DNA of 64,000 nt. Origin: Bacteroides sp. (GTDB lineage Bacteria; Bacteroidota; Bacteroidia; Bacteroidales; Bacteroidaceae). Positions 16,713-25,494 of this stretch are shown here, piece by piece. The position numbers and the translations under genes were made by a program. Every line of letters starts with the position of its first letter. Positions within the stretch are counted from its first letter, which is position 1. The notes beneath the pieces were generated by a model. The model was given only the letters and a program-made list of their open reading frames with translations. It had not been told where the DNA came from and searched no databases. Location of the stretch: the NCBI GenBank assembly GCA_021201335.1, contig JAJQFD010000038.1:29832-93831 (forward strand). The letters run 5' to 3'.

Positions 16713-18065
16713 TTATTCAGGTAGTTGGATGTCGTACTTCTCCAGACGGCGATACAATGTCTGCCCGCTTAGTCCTAATGCAGTAGCAATCTTCGAGTGG
16801 TTATTGCCATATAAAGAGATCGCTTTGCGGATCATGTTTCTTTCCATTGACTCCAGGGATTGAATGCTTTCTGCCGGAATATCATGCGCGCTAGGAGTTT
16901 CTATATATTGTTCTTTGAAATCCAGGTCTGTTATTTGTTTTTTGGGAGAAAGAAGCAGCGTACGATCTACCAGGTTCCTAAGTTCCCTGATATTGCCCGG
17001 ATAAGGTAGCTTTTTCAGGAAGGTGATCGCCTCCGAAGATATTTCTGCTTTTTCTGTTCCGAGCATTTGTGCCTGCTTCTCGGCGAAATAGTCAACGAGT
17101 AAAGGGATATCTTCCATTCTTTCCCGCAAGGCAGGTACCCGTACTGTGATGAGGTTAATCCGATAGAATAAATCTTCACGGAACATACCATTACCCACCA
17201 TTTCGGGGAGGTTGCGGTTGGTGGCACTGATAATACGGGTGTCCACATACCGTGTTTTACTATCACCAAGTGGCTCAAATGTCTGGTCTTGCAATACTCT
17301 TAGTAACTTTACCTGGCATACCATGTCGAGTTCGCCTATCTCGTCCAGGAATATACTTCCTTTATGTGCCATCTCAAATCTTCCGATGCGGTCGTGATAT
17401 GCATTGGTAAAAGCACCTTTCTTGTGGCCGAACATCTCGCTTTCAAACAAAGATTGCGAGATTCCACCCAGATTCACTTTCACAAAAGGCTTTCCCTGCC
17501 GGTCGCTACTTTCATGAATGGCTTCGGCTATAAGCTCTTTGCCCGTACCGCTTTCACCTGTAATTAATACGGATGCATGGGTGCGTGCGATCCGGGAAAC
17601 GGTATTGAGTACCTGTGCCAGCAAAGGAGATTTCCCGATAATTTTATGAAAAGAATCCGGAGAAGTATCTTTCAGCTTACTTTCTTTCTCACTGTTTTCG
17701 TATAACTGGATAGCTGTCCGGATACTGTTCAGCAGAACGATGTTATTCCAGGGTTTGGTAATAAAATCGAATGCTCCTGCCCGGATTCCCTGAACAGCCA
17801 GACCGATGGACCCCCAGGCGGTTATCAGGATAACAGGTACATCCGGACAATAGATTCTTACTTTGCTCAGTAGTTCCAACCCTTCCTCTCCACTGGTGGA
17901 CTTGGAATAATTCATGTCCATCAGGATAAGTTGCGGACAGGTATGGCTTACGAAGTTAGTTACTTCTTTAGGAGTTGCAGCAAGGGCCACTTCATATCCG
18001 GCCCTGCCCAGCACAAGCGCCAGTGATGAGCGAACAATGGCATCATCATCGCAAATTAATATCAT
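16713..18065 (-). CDS. NtrC-family sigma-54-dependent response regulator
   Basis: 450 residues in three domains. Receiver: acidic pocket CDDD (5-8), phosphoacceptor Asp50, Lys104 in ITKPW. AAA+ domain: Walker A GESGTGKE (170-177), sigma-54 contact loop GAFTNA (217-222, where the usual form is GAFTGA), Walker B SIFLDEIGEL. C-terminus: Fis-type helix-turn-helix NHSKIATALGLSGQTLYRRL. It should bind upstream sites and use ATP to open sigma-54 promoters. It sits downstream of the four permease genes (82-base gap) and just before its kinase. A sigma-54 promoter match is found ahead of the ABC ATPase gene, so the whole operon is probably its own target. Confidence 0.93.
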   Translation of the reverse strand: MILICDDDAIVRSSLALVLGRAGYEVALAATPKEVTNFVSHTCPQLILMDMNYSKSTSGEEGLELLSKVRIYCPDVPVILITAWGSIGLAVQGIRAGAFDFITKPWNNIVLLNSIRTAIQLYENSEKESKLKDTSPDSFHKIIGKSPLLAQVLNTVSRIARTHASVLITGESGTGKELIAEAIHESSDRQGKPFVKVNLGGISQSLFESEMFGHKKGAFTNAYHDRIGRFEMAHKGSIFLDEIGELDMVCQVKLLRVLQDQTFEPLGDSKTRYVDTRIISATNRNLPEMVGNGMFREDLFYRINLITVRVPALRERMEDIPLLVDYFAEKQAQMLGTEKAEISSEAITFLKKLPYPGNIRELRNLVDRTLLLSPKKQITDLDFKEQYIETPSAHDIPAESIQSLESMERNMIRKAISLYGNNHSKIATALGLSGQTLYRRLEKYDIQLPE

Positions 18066-18147
18066 GGTTTTTATTAATAACAGATTATCGAAAGTTCTAA
18101 ATTAGCAATAAATTCTATAAATCCCCGGCATATTTATTGGAAAACTG

Positions 18148-19395
18148 TTATTCATCCCTTAATGCAATGGCTGGTGCTATTTCGGAGGCCTGCTTTGCCG
18201 GATACCAGACTGCCATTCCGGAAACGATTGCCAGGAAAGCAAACGTAAGGATGTAATTAATGAAATCTTGTTCTTTTCCAATACCTTCCTGGCCTCTTTC
18301 TGCTACAGGAACACCCAGGGAAGAAATTAATTCTGTTTCTCCCAGATTTATACATATATAAATGGAAATAAGGCTTGAGAAAAATAGCATGATGAAGATT
18401 TCGGCAAACATCATCCACTTAACTTGCCATCTGGATGCACCCATTGCTATGCGTAAGGCAATTTCACTGCGGCGTGACTGACTACGGAACCAGAAAGTTC
18501 CAATTAATCCCAGAAAGATATTAATCAGCAGGAAACCGGTTATGGCCAGTACACTATTTGTATTATCTGTCAAATACATATCTATGAACATTTTTTCAAT
18601 TTCTTTGGATGGAACCAGTGAAATCAGGAAATATGGACCAATAAATAGCTGATCTCTCATCTCTTCCACAAATTTCTGCGGGAAATTATGATCTGCATCA
18701 GGACTTACCCTTATACTGATATCTGTATAAGCCAGATCTATATTATCAGGAGGTAATGCTTTATATAGGACACTCCTGAAGGGTTCGTCAAGACTCCTTC
18801 TCGTTTTTTCACAGATACCGATCACCTGCCATTTTTCATTCCTTGTATTGACTGTCTTTATTTCTTCGATTGGATAAGTAGTACTTCCAAATTCACCGAT
18901 CAGACCTTCCCGGTTAGGAGCCAGAATTATATTATTCTCCGTTAACATATCATTTTCTTCAAAGACTCTTCCGCTCAGACATTTTATTTTATATACATCA
19001 AAAAAACCTGGAGATACTTGCTGATATTTTAATGTTGTCCATGCAGAATCTTCGTTCACTCTGTAACCATTGTAACTATTGGCATAAGAATTTGGAACTG
19101 CGGCTTTGGAGAATGACAGGCTTTCAATGCCTGGAAAGCGCTTTACTCTTTCTGAAAAAAGGGATAAGTATACAGATTTATCTTCCATTTCATTCGGGTC
19201 CATATCTTTTTTCCCCATTTTAATGAGGTATGTATGGTTAATGTCGCTGCCCGGATCTTCCCAGTAAATTTTTCCAATGTAATAAAGAAAATCACAGCAA
19301 AACCACAGTACACAGAAAACCAGGATGTATTCGAGCATAATCCATCCGTTTACTCTTCGCTCATTCCAGATAATTTTAAAAATATGACGTATCAT
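18148..19395 (-). CDS. FtsX/MacB-type ABC permease, second copy of type B
   Basis: 415 residues with one N-terminal membrane helix (18-40), an extracytoplasmic MacB-like periplasmic domain, and three C-terminal helices of the FtsX fold. Starts MIRHIFKIIWNERR and ends with PAKQASEIAPAIALRDE, as does its homologue at 20679-21932, so the two came from a duplication. The 'SRRSEIALRIAMGASRWQV' segment after the second helix is typical of FtsX permeases. Its start overlaps the upstream permease stop by 4 bases (ATGA). Proposed to form, with a type A partner and the shared ATPase, a MacB/LolCDE-like machine moving peptides or lipoprotein-like substrates; the substrate is unknown. Confidence 0.88.
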   Translation of the reverse strand: MIRHIFKIIWNERRVNGWIMLEYILVFCVLWFCCDFLYYIGKIYWEDPGSDINHTYLIKMGKKDMDPNEMEDKSVYLSLFSERVKRFPGIESLSFSKAAVPNSYANSYNGYRVNEDSAWTTLKYQQVSPGFFDVYKIKCLSGRVFEENDMLTENNIILAPNREGLIGEFGSTTYPIEEIKTVNTRNEKWQVIGICEKTRRSLDEPFRSVLYKALPPDNIDLAYTDISIRVSPDADHNFPQKFVEEMRDQLFIGPYFLISLVPSKEIEKMFIDMYLTDNTNSVLAITGFLLINIFLGLIGTFWFRSQSRRSEIALRIAMGASRWQVKWMMFAEIFIMLFFSSLISIYICINLGETELISSLGVPVAERGQEGIGKEQDFINYILTFAFLAIVSGMAVWYPAKQASEIAPAIALRDE

Positions 19396-20663
19396 GATTT
19401 CTTGTCGTTTTGATGAAGTGAATTAATAATGGTTGTCTGTGATGCTTTGTAGGCTGGCAGTCCGGCCGAAAGCAAATTGATTACTATACAAGCAAGGCAA
19501 ACAGCTATAAATACAACAGGCGAAACAAGCGTAGCAATAGGGATAGGACTGTTGGCAGGAATTCCCAGCAGCCATTCTCTCATCCAGAAAACCACTATGT
19601 ACGAGATGATTAATCCCAGAATTCCCCCAATAACAGAAGTGATGAAGTTTTCATAGAGCACCTGGGTCAGGATAATGTATTTTTTAGCTCCGAATGCCTT
19701 TCTCACACCTATTTCTGCTGTACGTTTCTTGATGCGTGACAGACTGATACCCGACAGGTTAATAGCAGGAATAAGAAGCAAAACACACATGATAAATACT
19801 CTTTTCCTGTTTTGAGCCTTGATTTCGTCTTCCAGCTCATTCACACTGCTGCCCCAAACATTCATACTATGTATCCGGCGATTTTCCGGCCCTCTCAAAT
19901 ACAATTGCTCCGGAGCCTTTTCTCGTGCGTATTGTTCTTCATACTTCCTTACTTCGGTAATGAGTTCCGGGAAATCTTTTTCGTCCCGACCCATTATCAG
20001 GATCTCATAGTGTTGATGTTTATATTCTTTGTTAGATGTATACGGAACCCATACATCCCCATACGCATCATTAAATAAGGGAGAGACATCTTTCACTATT
20101 CCTATGATTTGGTAGAGTTGGAAATTTATTTCAATTTTTTTATTTAGTGGCGAGGAATCTTCGAACAGTTGCCGGGCTATGTTTTCAGATAGAACTGCAT
20201 ATTGAACACCTGAAAATACTTCTTCTTCGGTGTAGGGTCTTCCTTGCAGGAAGTTGAATTCCATTATATCCCAATAGTCCGCGTTTGTAATCCGCAAAAA
20301 GCCTGTAATAAGTTTCTGGCTGCCCTCCATATTTAGTACGGATGAAACATCCTTCTGGAAGCCGGAAACAACAGCTTTTTTAAGTGGCTTTTTTAAATGA
20401 GGAAGATGTTCATGGATCGTATTATAAGAAACGCTGCCGTTTAGGACTCTTCCTTTTATGGTATCCCGTATTGTTTGGCCTCCTATATAAAGGGTACGAC
20501 TTCGGTTAGATTCCGGAGCTAAATCGATGTTTTTTATTTCTGCCGAAACAATGATTGTCATAATCATGGTAATAGCTACCGCTGTACCCATGATCGATAT
20601 GATGCTGATAAACCGGTTTTGTTTCAGCATCTGTATGGCTTGTTTGAAATATATTTTATACAT
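19392..20663 (-). CDS. FtsX/MacB-type ABC permease, second copy of type A
   Basis: 423 residues; begins MYKIYFKQAIQMLKQNRFIS, with a first helix at about 18-40, a periplasmic domain (YTEEEVFSGVQYAVLSENIARQLFED, a MacB-type pattern), and a C-terminal helix bundle after SLSRIKKRTAEIGVRKAFGAKK, the conserved FtsX cytoplasmic motif. Closely similar along its whole length to the permease at 21929-23194. Its stop overlaps the start of the type B permease by 4 bases. Together the two look like a repeat of the upstream permease pair, and only one ATPase gene serves both pairs. Confidence 0.88.
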   Translation of the reverse strand: MYKIYFKQAIQMLKQNRFISIISIMGTAVAITMIMTIIVSAEIKNIDLAPESNRSRTLYIGGQTIRDTIKGRVLNGSVSYNTIHEHLPHLKKPLKKAVVSGFQKDVSSVLNMEGSQKLITGFLRITNADYWDIMEFNFLQGRPYTEEEVFSGVQYAVLSENIARQLFEDSSPLNKKIEINFQLYQIIGIVKDVSPLFNDAYGDVWVPYTSNKEYKHQHYEILIMGRDEKDFPELITEVRKYEEQYAREKAPEQLYLRGPENRRIHSMNVWGSSVNELEDEIKAQNRKRVFIMCVLLLIPAINLSGISLSRIKKRTAEIGVRKAFGAKKYIILTQVLYENFITSVIGGILGLIISYIVVFWMREWLLGIPANSPIPIATLVSPVVFIAVCLACIVINLLSAGLPAYKASQTTIINSLHQNDKKS

Positions 20664-20678
20664 ATTACTACTTTTAAG

Positions 20679-21932
20679 TTATTCGTCACGCAGAGCTTCC
20701 GCCGGATTCATTTGGGTAGAAATCTTAGCCGGATAGCTAATAGCTAAAAAAGAAACAAGCACCAGAAAAAGGAACGTAAGCAGATAATTTAAAATATCCT
20801 GTTCCGGACCGATCCCGGCCTCTGTCCTGTTTGTTACGGGTATTCCTAAACTATGCAGTAATTCGCTACTTCCCAGATTAAGACAAAGATAGGAAGCTAG
20901 AACACTAGCCAGAAATATCATCATCAAAGCCTCCAAATAGAGCATGCTACGCACATTCTTTTTGGATGCTCCCAAAGCAATACGAAGCCCGACTTCATTT
21001 CGGCGTGCCTGAGTTCGGAACCAGAAAGTACCAATGATGCAAAGAAAGATATTTAACATCAGAAACACTGAAATAGAGATTACACCGTTAATGTTATCAT
21101 TAATCATAGAATCTGCGTATAACTTCTGCAATTTTTTGATAGGGGTGATGGACGAAAGATAATAGGGTCCTAAATGAAGTTGTTTCCTCATCTCCTTTTT
21201 AAATTGCTCTGCAAAATAGCGGTCAGCAGCAGGTTTCACACGAATGGCAATCTGATTATTTGCTAAGTCAATATCTTCCCGTTGCATACTGAAATAGACT
21301 CCGTTGAAATAAGGATCGAAGAAAAAGCCTTTCTGCCTTTCTGTTATTCCTATCACATTATATTGTGTATCACTATCAACCCAGCGTTTCATCGTATGTA
21401 CTTCACTAACAGGGTAAGATGCATCTTTATTCCCGAACCTGTAATCTTTGTCGCCACTAATTAAAATCTGGTATTTGGATGCAAAATCATCTTTCCCGAA
21501 TATTTTTCCGGATTCAATTTTTATTCTGAATACATCGAAGAAAGCGGGAGTAACCTGCCTGACCTCCATGTTATGCCATACAGAATCACCATTCAGGTGA
21601 TATTGTCCTTTCTGAAAGATTAAACCATAAGGCACTGCTGTTATAGACAGACTTATGCTTTCAATCCCTGGATATTTGCTGATCCTGTCTACTAATGTTT
21701 GGGCGAATTCATATTTTTCTTCTTTGGATAATTCAGTAGATTTTTGCTGTTTTATTTTTATCAGATAGGTATGTTCGATATCAAATCCGTGGCTTTCTGA
21801 TGAAAGTCGGCCAATGTAACAGAGATAGTCAAAGCAGAACCATAGGATACTGAATACCAATGTATACTGTATTACAATAAATACATTTGTTCTACGTTCG
21901 TTCCAGAGTATTTTAAGAATGTGCCTGATCAT
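20679..21932 (-). CDS. FtsX/MacB-type ABC permease, first copy of type B
   Basis: 417 residues; starts MIRHILKILWNERRTN and ends PAKISTQMNPAEALRDE. One N-terminal membrane helix (about 18-40), a periplasmic domain rich in Tyr and charged residues (about 60-280), then three helices flanking RNEVGLRIALGASKKNV. Homologous to the permease at 18148-19395 but clearly diverged. Overlaps the upstream type A permease by 4 bases and is followed after 15 bases by the next permease. Role as for the other permeases: half of an exporter dimer. Confidence 0.88.
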   Translation of the reverse strand: MIRHILKILWNERRTNVFIVIQYTLVFSILWFCFDYLCYIGRLSSESHGFDIEHTYLIKIKQQKSTELSKEEKYEFAQTLVDRISKYPGIESISLSITAVPYGLIFQKGQYHLNGDSVWHNMEVRQVTPAFFDVFRIKIESGKIFGKDDFASKYQILISGDKDYRFGNKDASYPVSEVHTMKRWVDSDTQYNVIGITERQKGFFFDPYFNGVYFSMQREDIDLANNQIAIRVKPAADRYFAEQFKKEMRKQLHLGPYYLSSITPIKKLQKLYADSMINDNINGVISISVFLMLNIFLCIIGTFWFRTQARRNEVGLRIALGASKKNVRSMLYLEALMMIFLASVLASYLCLNLGSSELLHSLGIPVTNRTEAGIGPEQDILNYLLTFLFLVLVSFLAISYPAKISTQMNPAEALRDE

Positions 21933-23194
21933 GTTGTCTTTTCATTTTGGTTGATGGAATTTATAATAACCAATCTGGATGCTTTCCAGGCAGGTAATCC
22001 TGCGGAAAGAAGATTCATGAGTACACAAATAACAAACACAGTCAGAAAAATAAGCGGCGATACCAAAGTATTAAGTGGAATTAGTGTATTCTCCGGAACA
22101 CGTAGCAACCATTCCCGAAGCCAGAATATAATACCATAAGAAAGGAGAAGCCCAATAAGTCCACCGATAAGAGAAGTGATGAGGTTTTCATATAGTACTT
22201 GTATGAGGATCACATATTTCTTGGCCCCAAAGGCTTTTCGAACGCCGATCTCTGCTATCCGCTTTTTGATGCGGGACAGGCTGATGCCTGAAAGATTAAG
22301 GGCAGGTATCAGAAGAAGTATAATAAAGATGAAGATCTTTTTTCTTTTTTGGAGGGTTATATTCGTTTCCATCTCATCCACATTCTCCGCCCACATATCC
22401 ATATTATATACCTGATTGTTCTCAGGCCCTTTCAGGAATAGTTGATTGCCTGAATTCTCTATTTTGTATTTCTTTTCCAGGTCCCTTACTTCTTGTGAAA
22501 TCACATCGAATTCTTTTGAGTCTCTTGCCAACAGCATAATTCCATAAGGGAGCTCTTTATAGTCATCAGACGAAGTATAAGGTATCCAAACATTGCCATA
22601 AGCATGTTTAAAAACTTGTGATACATCTTTTACGATACCAATAATACGGAAAGGAGTGTAATCTATTTCAATGGATTTTCCCAAGGTATCTTCGTCTTTA
22701 AAAAGCTTTCGGGCGGTACTTTCCGTTATAACTGCATACGGCATGCCCGACTGAAATTCTTCTTCAGTAAATGGCCTTCCTTGGATGAATGTAAAAGATA
22801 ATATTTTCCAGTAAGCAGCATCCGTAATACGAACAGTTGCTTCTATGTCTTCATCAACGCCTTCCGGGTTAATATTAAATTCCTCCACATGTTGGTTAAC
22901 GGCTGAAACATATTCAGGTTGTTCGAGTCGTTTCAGGTATTGATGAACGGTTTCATAAGTCAGGTATCCTGAATTCTGTCCACCACCCGAACTGTTTCTG
23001 GTAATTTGATAAGGGATATATAATGTACGATCTCGATGGACCTCGGGCGGCACATTGATATTTTTTATCTCTTCAGTTACGATGATAGTCATAATCATCG
23101 TAATAGCCAAAGCTGTTCCCAGTATGGCAATGATACTCATGAGTTTGTTTTGCAGGAGTAATTGAATTGCTTGACGAAAATATATTTTATACAT
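21929..23194 (-). CDS. FtsX/MacB-type ABC permease, first copy of type A
   Basis: 421 residues from the ATG at 23192-23194. The frame is open upstream to 23290, but that would overlap the ATPase gene by 68 bases; the chosen start gives MYKIYFRQAIQLLLQNKLMS, matching the paralogue at 19392-20663. Membrane helix near 18-40, periplasmic domain with FTEEEFQSGMPYAVITESTARKLF, then RIKKRIAEIGVRKAFGAKK and three helices. Begins 28 bases after the ATPase stop. This is the first permease of the operon. Confidence 0.88.
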   Translation of the reverse strand: MYKIYFRQAIQLLLQNKLMSIIAILGTALAITMIMTIIVTEEIKNINVPPEVHRDRTLYIPYQITRNSSGGGQNSGYLTYETVHQYLKRLEQPEYVSAVNQHVEEFNINPEGVDEDIEATVRITDAAYWKILSFTFIQGRPFTEEEFQSGMPYAVITESTARKLFKDEDTLGKSIEIDYTPFRIIGIVKDVSQVFKHAYGNVWIPYTSSDDYKELPYGIMLLARDSKEFDVISQEVRDLEKKYKIENSGNQLFLKGPENNQVYNMDMWAENVDEMETNITLQKRKKIFIFIILLLIPALNLSGISLSRIKKRIAEIGVRKAFGAKKYVILIQVLYENLITSLIGGLIGLLLSYGIIFWLREWLLRVPENTLIPLNTLVSPLIFLTVFVICVLMNLLSAGLPAWKASRLVIINSINQNEKTT

Positions 23195-23222
23195 AAGAAT
23201 ATGCTGATAAGTAAATCCTGAA

Positions 23223-23891
23223 TTATTCGATACGTCTTCCGTCGAAAAAACGGATAATACGTCCGGTTTCTTTCGCCAGCATTTCATCATGAGTTACCAT
23301 AACAATTGTCGTACCTTCTTCATTTAGCTTGTGGAGTATTTCCATAATCTCCCATCCCATTTTACTATCCAGGTTACCCGTCGGTTCATCCGCCAGAATA
23401 ATTTTGGGTGTACCGATGAGAGCTCTTGCAATTGCAACCCGTTGGCATTGCCCTCCGGATAATTGAGTTGGATAATGATTCATCCGGTGTGAGAGACCTA
23501 CCTTTTCTAATACTTCTTTGGCAAGTCTCCTACGTTCTTTTTCGCTAACTTTACGATAAAGAAGAGGCATTTCGACATTGTCGATTACATTCAGGGAATT
23601 GATAAGATGGAAACTCTGAAAAATAAAACCTAGTGTTTTATTGCGGAATTCAGTCATTTTGTTGTCTGTCATCCCGGATGTATCTATCTGATCGATAAAT
23701 ACTTTACCTTCGGTTGGTAGGTCAAGCAATCCCGCGATGTTGAGCATGGTACTTTTCCCACATCCAGAGGGTCCCATTACTGATAGGAATTCTCCTTTTT
23801 CGACTTCCAGATTAACATTTTCTAATGCAATAGTTTCCACTTCTTCCGTACGGTAAATACGGGTAATTCTCTCCAAGTTAATAATTGTCAT
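23223..23891 (-). CDS. ABC transporter ATP-binding protein (MacB/LolD type)
   Basis: 222-residue ATPase with Walker A GPSGCGKST (about 40-48), Q-loop FIFQSFHLIN, signature LSGGQCQRVAIARAL, Walker B IILADEPTGNLDS and the switch His in VMVTHDEML. Length and motifs match the LolD/MacB/FtsE class that powers FtsX-type permeases. First gene of the operon; four permease genes and a two-component system follow in the same direction. A sigma-54 promoter match ends 41 bases upstream of its start. Known relatives expel antimicrobial peptides or macrolides, or extract lipoproteins; which applies here is not shown. Confidence 0.93.
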   Translation of the reverse strand: MTIINLERITRIYRTEEVETIALENVNLEVEKGEFLSVMGPSGCGKSTMLNIAGLLDLPTEGKVFIDQIDTSGMTDNKMTEFRNKTLGFIFQSFHLINSLNVIDNVEMPLLYRKVSEKERRRLAKEVLEKVGLSHRMNHYPTQLSGGQCQRVAIARALIGTPKIILADEPTGNLDSKMGWEIMEILHKLNEEGTTIVMVTHDEMLAKETGRIIRFFDGRRIE

Positions 23892-23931
23892 GGTATTCTT
23901 TTAATTTTTGCGATAAATCTGCCGGAGAGAA

Positions 23932-23947
23932 AGCAAACCACATGCCA
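23932..23947 (-). promoter_or_regulatory. Sigma-54 promoter of the ABC exporter operon
   Basis: On the minus strand the sequence is TGGCATGTGGTTTGCT. Against the -24/-12 consensus TGGCACG-N4-TTGC it differs only at the sixth base, and the GG-to-GC spacing is exact. The ATPase ATG lies 41 bases downstream, so a leader of about 30 bases is expected. The operon encodes its own sigma-54 activator, which makes a chance match less likely. Confidence 0.75.
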
Positions 23948-23991
23948 TTTTACTTTGGTTCTGATACAGAGGATTTTGCGAAGAATAGGGG

Positions 23992-24016
23992 TGTCCGGGA
24001 TCGGACAAAAATGTCC
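23992..24016. promoter_or_regulatory. Candidate enhancer site for the sigma-54 regulator
   Basis: TGTCCGGGATCGGACA (23992-24007) is a perfect dyad with 6-base arms, and a third half-site TGTCC follows at 24012-24016, 20 bases (two turns) from the first. It lies about 70-95 bases upstream of the expected start, where NtrC-type regulators bind. The match of site to protein is inference. Confidence 0.5.
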
Positions 24017-24036
24017 ATAATATATATCAGAAGATT

Positions 24037-24066
24037 CTTTTTTCTGCATCACTATGCAGAAAAAAG
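24037..24066. repeat. 13-bp perfect inverted repeat upstream of the exporter operon
   Basis: CTTTTTTCTGCAT (24037-24049) and ATGCAGAAAAAAG (24054-24066) flank a 4-base loop. The T run is at the 5' side on both strands, so it is not an intrinsic terminator. An operator or a bent-DNA site is possible. Confidence 0.6.
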
Positions 24067-24463
24067 AGCGTGAAGGAGATTGTCATACACAGGACTTTCT
24101 CAATTTAATCATTTCAGGTTTTTGCAAGAGGGATATAAACAAACCGATCTATTAACTGTTATCTGCAAAATTTAAACGAGTTAAATCGATCTTACTATAA
24201 TATATTAAGGATTGAAAGAGAGATTTTGTTCAATCAAAAAGGAATTTTTTTGTTGCTATTCAGTTTATTGACTACAAAAACCTCACTTTGGAGCAATTGA
24301 TTTAATCTGTATTGCTGCAATAACTTTCAAAATCTTCGATAATTTCGGATAGGATTTAGGTACCAGACTTTGCTGTCAAGGCATATGCTGAAATCAAAGG
24401 TATTACTATAAAATAGTGTTTGGAAAGGTAATAGGTATATAGGTTTTTAAAGTAATCGTTCCC

Positions 24464-24486
24464 GGAGGGAAATGAAAATTCCCTCC
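24464..24486 (+). terminator. Hairpin with plus-strand T tract
   Basis: GGAGGGAA (24464-24471) and TTCCCTCC (24479-24486) pair around ATGAAAA and are followed by TTTTATTTTT. It has the form of a plus-strand intrinsic terminator but no plus-strand gene is upstream; the minus-strand lipoprotein gene ends 9 bases away. Confidence 0.5.
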
Positions 24487-24494
24487 TTTTATTT

Positions 24495-25052
24495 TTACCA
24501 ACTACTGGGGCGTGGAGGCACATTATAAAAATAATCGATGTTTCCTTTATTAGTCTCTAAATCAGCATCTCTGACTGAACCGCTGAACAGTCTTAATGTG
24601 TGAGATATGGTATGAGCCGTGTAGGGATCATCCCATATTGTAAATTTCAGTCTGTTGCCCTCTATTTTATGACTATGGATGTTTCCATCGAAAATAGTAG
24701 TCATCATCGCATTGAAGCCTGGCGCCAGAGATATTTTTTTGTCGAAGATAAACTCAAGCTGGTATATTCCTGTCTCTTTTTTTGCATCTGGAACTCGTCC
24801 GAGCCATTTTACGGTTCCTCCATAAGGTGGGTTAAAACCGATTAATTTCGGGCCGTTGCCTTCAATATTTGATAATAAGTCATTAAAACATTCTTCAGTA
24901 TAATTTCCGACCACTATCTGAGAATCTGCAGGGTAAGTTTGGTAAGGTTGATTGTTATTCGAAGTAAATGAATCTTCCGGTTTTACACATGACATAGTTA
25001 TAATAGCGACACATATAATTATTGTCCATAGATTAATTTTGTTATTCATCAT
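24495..25052 (-). CDS. Small lipoprotein of unknown function
   Basis: 185 residues. Lipobox at about 19-22 (TMSC with Cys22, followed by VKPED), after a hydrophobic stretch WTIIICVAIITM. The mature part has an N-terminal Asn/Gln-rich linker, then a compact domain (PPYGGTVKWLGRVPDAKKETGIYQLEFIFDKKI, IHSHKIEGNRLKFTIWDDPY) with no recognised family. The first of two ATG codons (MM) was used. Genes on either side are too far to form an operon. Probably an envelope-anchored accessory protein. Confidence 0.65.
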   Translation of the reverse strand: MMNNKINLWTIIICVAIITMSCVKPEDSFTSNNNQPYQTYPADSQIVVGNYTEECFNDLLSNIEGNGPKLIGFNPPYGGTVKWLGRVPDAKKETGIYQLEFIFDKKISLAPGFNAMMTTIFDGNIHSHKIEGNRLKFTIWDDPYTAHTISHTLRLFSGSVRDADLETNKGNIDYFYNVPPRPSSW

Positions 25053-25494
25053 TCGTGAAATTCTATTGTGTAGAAAAATAATTTTGAGAAAGTGTAACGT
25101 CTCTAATTAATGAAATGTTTTTAATAAATAGCTTTTTTATTTATTTTATTAAATTATCTCAGGGAGATGAGTGATTAGATAAAAAATATAATAAAGATTT
25201 CAACTGTTTAGGTACAATTTGGACAGCCAATTGTGCCAATTTCTGGGTTTTACACTGCATTTCCTCGAGAAATAACTTACTGCAAATTTACATATTTTCC
25301 TAAGAAACTTCCAATATTTTCTGTCTTTTTCGATTGAGATGTGTTTTTTTCAAAAATTGAATGGTAGGAATTAAATAAACCGATTGAATCAGTATGAAAG
25401 ATTAGGGAAATAACACATTCGTTGGAAACTCTCTATTCCCCAAATACATGTTATTTTATGCGAGAAGATTACACTAGTATATTCACTTCTATTT
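25053..25494. other. 442-base AT-rich intergenic region, nothing seen
   Basis: No frame, strong hairpin or clear promoter. It holds the promoter of the small minus-strand lipoprotein and the 3' region of the next one. Confidence 0.5.

Larger units (their letters stand above)
23892..24494. other. 603-base intergenic region with regulatory sites
   Basis: No gene is supported on either strand. The right-to-left control region of the ABC operon (promoter, dyad and hairpin, 23932-24066) occupies the left third. The remaining 400 bases are AT-rich, ending with a plus-strand hairpin at 24464-24486. Confidence 0.6.

Noticed and set aside
24037..24066. Intrinsic terminator
   Set aside because: The T run precedes the stem and the A run follows it on both strands.
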